A DNA stretch of 27,405 bases from a virus, in the IMG/VR virus record IMGVR_UViG_3300008267_000941, positions 1 through 27,405 of that record, one strand, 5' to 3'. Made by a program: the position numbers and the translations under genes. Shown piece by piece: positions 5,640 to 12,573 of this stretch. Position 1 is the first letter of the stretch. Every line of letters starts with the position of its first letter. The notes beneath the pieces are model-generated. The model had not been told where the DNA came from. It worked only from the letters and a program-made list of their open reading frames with translations, and did no database searches.

Positions 5640-6970
5640 TGTTTGATAAATGGACCCCAGATAAAAAAATAGGGAATTACAGTGGAGGTACAGTTTATAC
5701 TAATGATGATCGTGTTGGTAAAATTATATCTGTTAGAGTTATAGATATTATATTAGATAACAAACATGAACTATTTGAAGAATTTGGAAACTGGAATAGT
5801 ATAGGCACTATCTTTTTTGACCCAGTAAAAAATCCTAATCTTTCAATAAGTAAAACATCTAAAAAATTAATAGCTGCTTATCCTTTATTATCTAATATTA
5901 AACAATATCCGTTAATAAATGAAATAGTATCTATAGTGTATTTAGCTGATGTTGATGTAACAGAGAAAACAACATCAGTTTCCCCATATTATTTACCACC
6001 TATAAACATTTGGAATAGCCAAATACATAACGCGGTCCCTTCTTCAAATATTTTATCTGATAATCAAAAAAAAGATTATCAACAAGTTGAAGCAGGTTCA
6101 ACTAGAAGAGTGACAGATCAAAGTACTGAGATAGAGTTAGGTAATACTTTTAATGAAAATAATGTTTTAAATGTTTTCCCTCTTCTACCATATGAAGGAG
6201 ATATAATATATGAAGGTAGATATGGTAATTCTATTAGGTTAGGAGCAACAGTTAATAATTCTACTAATCCTAATCTTTGGTCTAGCATTGGTAATAATGG
6301 TAGCCCAATAATGATATTAAGAAATGGTCAATCATTTGATCAATTTAATGTTGGGGATACTAAAGAATCTTGGATACCATGCGTTGAAAATATAAATGAA
6401 GATCAGTCTTCTATTTATTTAACTTCAACTCAAAATGTACCTTTAAATCTTTCTAGCCCTTTAAAAGATTCTTATAATAAAACTACAGCTGAATCCCCAG
6501 CAGCTCCTAAAGATTTTTCAGGTAATCAAATCCTTTTAAGTTCTGGTAGATTAGTTTTTAATGCTAAAAATGATCATATAATATTAAGTTCTAATAAATC
6601 TATTCATTTAACAGCCCAGACCTCTATTAATTTAGATGGTTCTAATCTTTTTTCAACTAAAGCTGATCAAGTGATTATAACCTCACCTAGCATATATTTA
6701 GGATCTAACACCCCAGCATCTTCAAAACCTTTACATCCATTGGTTTTAGGTGAAAACTTAATAGATGTTTTAAATACAATATGTATTGCTTTAGATATAG
6801 TTAGCACAGCATTTGCTGGAGCTAGTGTTCCTTCTGATACTGGTAATTTAGCTGTTCCGTCTTTAGTAGCTAATTCTGGTAATATCTCAACAAAAGCATC
6901 TGAATTAAGATCTCTTATTGGTTCTAAACAAGATAGCAGATTATTATCTAAAACAACAAAAACTATTTAA
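5639..6970 (+). CDS. gp5/VgrG-like baseplate hub or spike protein without lysozyme domain
   Basis: The 443-residue protein has the layout of a contractile-tail spike. The N-terminal part (about 10-110) looks like a beta-rich OB-type domain. A middle beta segment follows (GDIIYEGRYGNSIRLGA, about 187-203), and then a repetitive C-terminal part with ILLSSGRLVFNAKNDHIILS, KSIHLTAQTSINLDG and DQVIITSPSIYLGS (about 298-356), typical of the repeating beta structure in gp5 C-terminal and VgrG proteins. A short helical end has LVLGENLIDVLNTICIALD (about 368-386). T4 gp5 also has an internal lysozyme domain; none is seen here. The position ahead of gp25 and gp6 equivalents matches P2 gpV. It probably forms the membrane-puncturing tip. 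Confidence 0.7.
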   Translation: MFDKWTPDKKIGNYSGGTVYTNDDRVGKIISVRVIDIILDNKHELFEEFGNWNSIGTIFFDPVKNPNLSISKTSKKLIAAYPLLSNIKQYPLINEIVSIVYLADVDVTEKTTSVSPYYLPPINIWNSQIHNAVPSSNILSDNQKKDYQQVEAGSTRRVTDQSTEIELGNTFNENNVLNVFPLLPYEGDIIYEGRYGNSIRLGATVNNSTNPNLWSSIGNNGSPIMILRNGQSFDQFNVGDTKESWIPCVENINEDQSSIYLTSTQNVPLNLSSPLKDSYNKTTAESPAAPKDFSGNQILLSSGRLVFNAKNDHIILSSNKSIHLTAQTSINLDGSNLFSTKADQVIITSPSIYLGSNTPASSKPLHPLVLGENLIDVLNTICIALDIVSTAFAGASVPSDTGNLAVPSLVANSGNISTKASELRSLIGSKQDSRLLSKTTKTI

Positions 6971-6972
6971 AA

Positions 6973-8466
6973 ATGTCTATCACTCCATCCCCAAGTACAA
7001 TTGCTTTAAATCCCTTTGGGGCCTACGACACACCATCAGGAACAGTAGGTTCTAGTGAAAATACAAATACAACTTTAGCTATTGAGGATAATATTATATT
7101 TGAAGGTGTAGTTTTAGACCAAAACGCTAAACCTATTCCTGGAGTTAATATAACTTTTACTCAAACCCCTCCCTCTACTGAAACCTCACCTATAATTAAA
7201 TCTATAACAGAAAATTTAGTTACTAATAATAAAGGTGAGTGGTCTATTATATATCCTAAAACAGCTATTAACCTTAAAAATATTAGTATAGTATTAATCA
7301 AATCAAAATATAATACTGAAACTATAACTAACCCTCAAATTACTTCAGTATACCCATCTACTGAGTATGATATTGTAAAAGTATCTACACCTGAAGTAGA
7401 ACCCCCATACGAATATAGAGTTGGTAATGAAGTATTTAAAAGTAATGATCAAAATGCTGCTAAATCAAAAGCAGAAGAATACCATAAAAAATTAAAAGAC
7501 TCTAAATATAAAAAAGCTAGCGTTGTTAGTATTAAGAAAAAACTCACCCCAATCCCAGATGAAAATGAAGCTTTAAAAAATTTAATTCAACCTATACTTA
7601 ATGATATTACTCAAACAGAATTAAAACAAATTAATCAAAATATTAAAAATCTTGTACCACCATTAGTTAGAATAGCTAATTTAGTTAGTATAGGAAAAGA
7701 ACAACTTAAAGCTCAATTAATACCTTTTATATTAAAATTATTATTACCTTTTGGTTTCCCTGTAGTACAAGCTGTTGTCAATAAAGTTCCTATAGATCAA
7801 ATAAAAAATCAAATATTATGTCTTAAAAAAGATAAAATATTAGAATTAGTTAAAAAAAGGAATAAAGTTATTAACCAAATAAATAAATTATATAAAACTG
7901 TATCTACTCTTTCAACACTAGTAACTACATTTGATTTAGTATCATTAGCCCTTAAAGCAGGTGTTATAGGAATTAGTATTATTCCATTTCCTATGCCTCC
8001 TGCTATCCCATTTGCAATTACTAAACTTGAAGAATTATTAAAAAGATTTGGAGTAATCATTAATACTTTAACTTTAACTTTAGCTTCTTTTGGGGCAGCT
8101 TTAGGATATATATTAAATTTAACAAATAGTTTAGATGCTTTATTACAAATTTGTTCTCAAGATTTAAATAAAGATGAAAATGTTTTTGTAGCTATAAATG
8201 ATGAATTAAATTTACTTATTAATGATTCAACTGGGATTGATAATAAGGTACTTCTTGATAAACCTCAAGTATATAAAGGTTTTACTTTAGAATTAATATT
8301 AGACCCATATAATCCTATAATTTACCCAAAACGTTTCGCCCAAGCATTAACTCGAAATGGAGTTCCTGTTTTAAAAACTGACTCATCTTTTGCCTCAGAA
8401 CCTCAAGTATTACTTGATCAATTAAAATTCCTTATAGATTTAAATCCTAATTTAACAGCTGGATAA
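6973..8466 (+). CDS. Baseplate-region protein with carboxypeptidase-regulatory-like domain and hydrophobic helices
   Basis: The 497-residue protein has a low-complexity N-terminus. Residues about 42-95 have the pattern of the carboxypeptidase-regulatory or CNA-B-like beta-sandwich: FEGVVLDQNAKPIPGVNITF and later VTNNKGEWSIIYP. A Lys-rich linker follows (about 150-190). The long helical half has hydrophobic stretches near 245-272, 320-352 (VIGISIIPFPMPPAIPFAI) and 364-383 (LTLTLASFGAALGYILNL). The C-terminus returns to a polar fold. The beta-sandwich is common in Bacteroidota surface proteins. It lies between the spike and gp25 genes, so it is likely a virion part, perhaps a hub or inner-tail protein that meets the cell membrane. 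The function is inferred from position only. Confidence 0.65.
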   Translation: MSITPSPSTIALNPFGAYDTPSGTVGSSENTNTTLAIEDNIIFEGVVLDQNAKPIPGVNITFTQTPPSTETSPIIKSITENLVTNNKGEWSIIYPKTAINLKNISIVLIKSKYNTETITNPQITSVYPSTEYDIVKVSTPEVEPPYEYRVGNEVFKSNDQNAAKSKAEEYHKKLKDSKYKKASVVSIKKKLTPIPDENEALKNLIQPILNDITQTELKQINQNIKNLVPPLVRIANLVSIGKEQLKAQLIPFILKLLLPFGFPVVQAVVNKVPIDQIKNQILCLKKDKILELVKKRNKVINQINKLYKTVSTLSTLVTTFDLVSLALKAGVIGISIIPFPMPPAIPFAITKLEELLKRFGVIINTLTLTLASFGAALGYILNLTNSLDALLQICSQDLNKDENVFVAINDELNLLINDSTGIDNKVLLDKPQVYKGFTLELILDPYNPIIYPKRFAQALTRNGVPVLKTDSSFASEPQVLLDQLKFLIDLNPNLTAG

Positions 8467-8471
8467 TTAAA

Positions 8472-8480
8472 TATTTATTA
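8472..8480 (+). promoter_or_regulatory. Late-promoter-like site (weak)
   Basis: TATTTATTA lies in the 16-base gap before ATG 8483. It differs by one base from the TATTTATAA found before other virion genes. The spacing would leave a very short leader. Confidence 0.3.
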
Positions 8481-8482
8481 AT

Positions 8483-8830
8483 ATGAAAACAGATTTTTTA
8501 AAAAAGTTAATTAAAGAAGCAGTTCGTGAAGCAATTCAAGAAGAAATTAAAGATATACTCCTTGAAGCAGTACGTACTCCTAAAACTGTAGTTAATGAAA
8601 ATGCTAACCCTATTCCTTATACTACTAAAACAACCCCCATCAACCCAGATATTAAACGTAATTTACGCAGTATGATTGGAGGTGAATTTGATGCTACTAT
8701 AACAGCTAATTCATCACATGCTCAACCTGCCTATACACCTCCTCCTGTTAGTACAGTAGGTGAAGGTTCAAGTTTACCTGGTGGTGAAGTAAGTTTAAAT
8801 CAAATAATGGGATTAATGAGTACTAAATAA
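8483..8830 (+). CDS. Unknown protein preceding gp25
   Basis: The 115-residue product begins with a strongly amphipathic helix (FLKKLIKEAVREAIQEEIKD, about 5-24), then becomes proline- and threonine-rich and probably disordered (TTPINPD, PAYTPPPVS). It ends with a short helical motif SLNQIMGLMSTK. There is no catalytic motif. Its stop overlaps the gp25 start by one base, so it is likely translated together with the baseplate wedge proteins. It may be an assembly factor or a small wedge component. I do not recognise the family. Confidence 0.65.
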   Translation: MKTDFLKKLIKEAVREAIQEEIKDILLEAVRTPKTVVNENANPIPYTTKTTPINPDIKRNLRSMIGGEFDATITANSSHAQPAYTPPPVSTVGEGSSLPGGEVSLNQIMGLMSTK

Positions 8831-9231
8831 TGGCTATTAGAGTAACAAATAAAAGTGCCTTAGAAACTAGTAAAAGAGTAGCTATTGGAGTAGCTATACC
8901 TTTTAGTTCTACTGATGTATTTAAATTAAATTATACAACAATAGATCAAATGAAATCTAATATAGTTAATTTTATATTAACAAATAAAGGAGAACGTGTA
9001 TTAAACCCTAATTTTGGTTCTAATCTAAGAGAATTTTTATTTGAAGATATAAATGAATCTACTTTAAAAGCTTTAGAAATTAAATTAACTAATGATATTC
9101 AAAATAATTTTCCTAATGTTACTATAAATTCATTAACATTAAATCCATTACAAGACGATAATACTATTCAGTTATCTTTAAGTTTATCTGTATATAATGG
9201 AGATATTCAAACCATCCAAATATTATTATAA
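8830..9231 (+). CDS. gp25/W-like baseplate wedge protein
   Basis: The 133-residue length is typical for T4 gp25 and P2 gpW. The family core TNKGERVLNPNFGSNLREFL (51-70) followed by FED is clear: GER near 54-56, the P-x-FGS turn, and the leucine-rich LREFLFE helix. The C-terminal half has the alternating beta pattern TINSLTLNPLQDDNTIQLSL that completes the fold. In contractile tails this protein joins the inner baseplate and sheath, and despite the name gp25-like lysozyme it is structural. It overlaps the preceding gene by one base and the gp6-like gene by one base. Confidence 0.9.
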   Translation: MAIRVTNKSALETSKRVAIGVAIPFSSTDVFKLNYTTIDQMKSNIVNFILTNKGERVLNPNFGSNLREFLFEDINESTLKALEIKLTNDIQNNFPNVTINSLTLNPLQDDNTIQLSLSLSVYNGDIQTIQILL

Positions 9232-11057
9232 TGGCAGCTGAAAATAGAGATATAAAATATTTAAATAAAGATTTTGGGGATTTTAAAGTATCTTTAACTG
9301 ATTATGCTCGAACATACTACCCTAATACTATAACAGATTTTTCCCCTGCTTCCCCAGGAATGCTGTTTTTAGAAATGTCAGCTTATGTAGGTGATGTTTT
9401 ATCATTTTATCTTGATAATCAAATTCAAGAAACATTTGCTCAATATGCTAGACAAGAAAGTAATCTTTATTCTCTAGCTTATATGTTAGGTTATAAACCT
9501 AAAGTAACAGGAGCTGCTACAGCTACAGTTGATTTTTATCAAAAAGTCCCAGCTACTGCTGGTGAACCTGATTATAGTTATGCTTTATCAATAGCTGCTA
9601 ATACATCTCTATCAGCTAATGCTGCTACATTTTTACTTAAAGATACAGTTGATTTTTCAGTTAACACTCCTTCTGATCCTACAAATGTTAGTGTTTTAAC
9701 CTTAATTGGTTCAACACCAGCTTATTTTCTTCTCAAAAAATCTCGAACAGTCACATCAGCTACTATTGTGACAAAAACTTTTTCATTTACTACCCCCCAA
9801 CGCTTTCAAACTATTGAAATTAATGATTCTAATATTATCCAAATTTTAGATATCACAGATAGTGAAGGTAATAAATGGTATGAGGTACCATATTTAGCCC
9901 AAGAGATGTATATGGAAGGCATAGCTAATACTGCTGGGGATTCTGGGGAGGTGCCTTATTTATTACAATTAAAAAAAATACCTAGAAGATTTGTATCTCG
10001 ATTTTTATCTCCATCTACCCTACAAATCCAATTTGGAGCTGGTACTACTACAGCTAATGTTGAAGAACAAATAATTCCTAACCCAACTAATATAGGTTCA
10101 TCCTTAACAGGAAATACTGAAGAATTCCAATATGTAGCTTTTGATCCAGCTAATTTTTTATTCACTAGCACATATGGTATAGCTCCATCTAATACTACTC
10201 TAACAATTAGATATTTAATTGGTGGAGGTATAGCAGCCAATGTACCAGCTAATTCCATTAATTCAATAGTAGATCTAAGTAATGTAACATTTGTTGGAAC
10301 AGCCCTTGATAGTGTGATAAGAAAAGATGTTTTAGGTTCATTAGCTATAACTAATACAACATCAGCTACTGGTGGATCAGATGGAGATACTTTAGATGAA
10401 ATAAGATTTAATTCTTTAGGTGTATTTGGGGCCCAATTAAGAACAGTAACCCAAGCTGATTATATTGTTAGGGCTTTAAGTTTACCTTCTCAATATGGAT
10501 CAATAGCTAAAGTATATGCTGAACCAGAAAAACTAGAAAATTTACTCCCTGGAGAATCTTTATCAGCTACAAATTTATATGTGTTAGCATATGATAGTAG
10601 TAAGAAATTAAAATATGCTTCAACTACTTTAAAAGATAATTTAAAAACATATCTTTCTCAATATAGAATGGTTAATGATTCTATTAAAATAAAAGATGGG
10701 TATATTATTAATATTAGTGTTGATTTTGATATAGTTGTATTACCTAATAGTAATAGTAATGATGTTTTATTTAGATGTATAACTGCTTTAAAAGATTATT
10801 TTAATATAGAAAATTGGCAAATGAATGAACCAATTTTATTAAAAGATATAGCTGTACTTTTAGATAAAATAGATGGAGTCCAAACAGTTAAAGATGTTAG
10901 AGTCACTAATTTAGTTGGAGGTGATAGATATTCTTCCTGGGCTTACGATATTCCAGGTGCCACTACAGGTAACGTGGTTTACCCCTCAGTTGACCCAATG
11001 GTTTTTGAAGTTAAATACCCTGATAGTGACATCAGAGGTCGTGTTGTATCTTTTTAA
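9231..11057 (+). CDS. gp6/J-like baseplate wedge protein
   Basis: The 608-residue protein has the baseplate J features. The N-terminal part is DFGDFKVSLTDYARTYYPNT, then DFSPASPGMLFLEMSAYVGD and VLSFYLDNQIQETF (about 14-65). A long beta-rich middle follows, and then the conserved block DGDTLDEIRFNSLGVFGAQL plus RTVTQADYIVRAL (about 383-417). The C-terminus has VDFDIVVLPNSN and DIAVLLDKIDGVQTVKDVRV, as expected for the family. It forms the dimeric backbone of the wedge and contacts gp25 and the next wedge protein. T4 gp6 is 660 residues, so the length fits. The last 140 bases are slightly richer in C and G than the body. Confidence 0.9.
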   Translation: MAAENRDIKYLNKDFGDFKVSLTDYARTYYPNTITDFSPASPGMLFLEMSAYVGDVLSFYLDNQIQETFAQYARQESNLYSLAYMLGYKPKVTGAATATVDFYQKVPATAGEPDYSYALSIAANTSLSANAATFLLKDTVDFSVNTPSDPTNVSVLTLIGSTPAYFLLKKSRTVTSATIVTKTFSFTTPQRFQTIEINDSNIIQILDITDSEGNKWYEVPYLAQEMYMEGIANTAGDSGEVPYLLQLKKIPRRFVSRFLSPSTLQIQFGAGTTTANVEEQIIPNPTNIGSSLTGNTEEFQYVAFDPANFLFTSTYGIAPSNTTLTIRYLIGGGIAANVPANSINSIVDLSNVTFVGTALDSVIRKDVLGSLAITNTTSATGGSDGDTLDEIRFNSLGVFGAQLRTVTQADYIVRALSLPSQYGSIAKVYAEPEKLENLLPGESLSATNLYVLAYDSSKKLKYASTTLKDNLKTYLSQYRMVNDSIKIKDGYIINISVDFDIVVLPNSNSNDVLFRCITALKDYFNIENWQMNEPILLKDIAVLLDKIDGVQTVKDVRVTNLVGGDRYSSWAYDIPGATTGNVVYPSVDPMVFEVKYPDSDIRGRVVSF

Positions 11058-11063
11058 TTTTTA

Positions 11064-11072
11064 TATTTATAA
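11064..11072 (+). promoter_or_regulatory. Late-promoter-like site
   Basis: TATTTATAA lies in the 21-base gap after the gp6-like gene, 15 bases before ATG 11079. It contains TATAATAA in its extension, near the T4 late consensus. Confidence 0.45.
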
Positions 11073-11078
11073 TAAAAA

Positions 11079-12200
11079 ATGGCTGTTTATAAAATATTTC
11101 CTGTTAAAGATGCTACTATCTATTCATTATATCCTAGTCGAAATACTGGATTAGATGAAATCATAGAGTCATCCATAACCATTGAAAATTCATCAGCTGA
11201 ACCCCAGACTAGTAGATTTTTAGTCCAATTTAATTCTACTGAAATAAATGATATAATTAATAATAAAATTAATGGATCTCAATGGCAAGCTAATTTTAAA
11301 GCATATATAGCTGTTTTAGAAGGATTAAATTTAGATACTAAACTTGAATTTTACCCTATATCTGGTTCATGGAATATGGGTACAGGAAAATATAATTATT
11401 CTCCTGAAGTTCAAAATGGTGTTAGTTGGGGTTGGAGGTCATATTCTGGTAGTAATGCTTGGGTGACTAGTAATTATCCTGTTAATGTAACAGCCTCATA
11501 TAGTGGTACTTTAGGTGGAGGTAATTGGTATTATAGTTCTTCAAATATTAGTGTATCACCTATATATTCAACTCAAAGTTTTAGTTATACTGAATCTAGT
11601 GATATTGATGTTAATATCACTAATATAATTAAAGCATGGTATAGTGGCACTATAGATAATAATGGTTTAATAATTAAACAAGCTGTTGAGTTTATTGATG
11701 GTGACAATTACCAAAACAAAATACAGTATTTTTCTAGAGATACTCATACTATTTATCCTCCTCAATTAGAATTTAGATGGAGAGATTATATTTGGAATAC
11801 AGGTTCATCTTCTACCACTATATTAAATGCTACTAACGCTACTATAGCCTTAAATGAAAACCCAGGTATTTTTTATCCTGAAAGTATAAATAGGTTTAGA
11901 ATTAATAGCAGACCAACATACCCCGCAAGATCATTCCAAACATCTTCTTTTTATACTCAAAATTACTATTTACCTACTTCTTCATATTTTTCAATAAGAG
12001 ACTTGGATACTAATGAAGTTATTGTAGATTACGACAATCAGTATACTCAATTAAGTGCTGATGAACAAGGTAGTTATTTTACACTTTATATGAATGGTTT
12101 AGAACCTGAACGATATTATAAAATTTTAATTAAAACTATCATTAATGGTTCAACATTAATTTTTGATGATAATTATTATTTTAAAATAATAAATGGCTGA
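11079..12200 (+). CDS. Tail protein with DNRLRE-like domain
   Basis: The 373-residue protein begins with the sequence pattern of the DNRLRE domain, a beta-sandwich module found mainly in extracellular proteins: KDATIYSLYPSRNTG (about 10-24) and SRFLVQFNSTEI (about 45-56). Later comes the typical DVNITNIIKAWYSGTIDNNG then LIIK (about 177-200). The middle is rich in Y, W, S and G. The C-terminal part (about 270-373), with YFSIRDLDTNEVIVDYD, looks like a second beta domain. No enzyme motif is visible. The position after gp6 and overlapping the next gene by eight bases suggests a baseplate-attached fibre or adhesin component. It could take the place of T4 gp7 or gp8, though the fold is different. 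Confidence 0.65.
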   Translation: MAVYKIFPVKDATIYSLYPSRNTGLDEIIESSITIENSSAEPQTSRFLVQFNSTEINDIINNKINGSQWQANFKAYIAVLEGLNLDTKLEFYPISGSWNMGTGKYNYSPEVQNGVSWGWRSYSGSNAWVTSNYPVNVTASYSGTLGGGNWYYSSSNISVSPIYSTQSFSYTESSDIDVNITNIIKAWYSGTIDNNGLIIKQAVEFIDGDNYQNKIQYFSRDTHTIYPPQLEFRWRDYIWNTGSSSTTILNATNATIALNENPGIFYPESINRFRINSRPTYPARSFQTSSFYTQNYYLPTSSYFSIRDLDTNEVIVDYDNQYTQLSADEQGSYFTLYMNGLEPERYYKILIKTIINGSTLIFDDNYYFKIING

Positions 12201-12573
12201 ATATCCTCTAAATAGAACAGTTTTTAAAAAAGATGCTTATGAAAATGCTATAGATACTTCTATAGGATCAACCACTCCATCTTCAGTTACTTCTACCCCA
12301 TTATTAGAAGATACCATCAGTGTCCCTGAATTTTTTAATCTATATACTGCTATATTCTACAATATCCCAGCTCAAGGAGATATTAATTCTCATGCTTATT
12401 TAGCTCAAATAAGTGGTGATTATGCTAATTTAGATCAAACTGATGAAACTACTCAAGCTTTATTAAATGAGATAACAGAATTAAGAAAGCAAAATTTAGA
12501 GTTAAATCAACAGATTGTAAATCTACAAGTCACATCTAGTTTAAATACTAACTTACCCTCTACTACTATATAA
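12193..12573 (+). CDS. Small virion-region protein with C-terminal coiled coil
   Basis: The 126-residue product is polar and Thr/Ser-rich in its first half. It then has FFNLYTAIFYNIPAQGDINS (about 47-66) and a regular leucine-heptad coiled coil near 91-112 (ALLNEITELRKQNLELNQQI). The tail is Ser/Thr-rich. It overlaps the preceding gene by eight bases and the following one by one. The coiled coil suggests a trimeric or dimeric linker between tail proteins. I do not recognise the family. Confidence 0.65.
   Translation: MAEYPLNRTVFKKDAYENAIDTSIGSTTPSSVTSTPLLEDTISVPEFFNLYTAIFYNIPAQGDINSHAYLAQISGDYANLDQTDETTQALLNEITELRKQNLELNQQIVNLQVTSSLNTNLPSTTI

Noticed and set aside
9956-10258. Minus-strand frame of 100 codons inside the gp6-like gene
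   Set aside because: It has no motif, and the + strand frame is a clear baseplate J protein.
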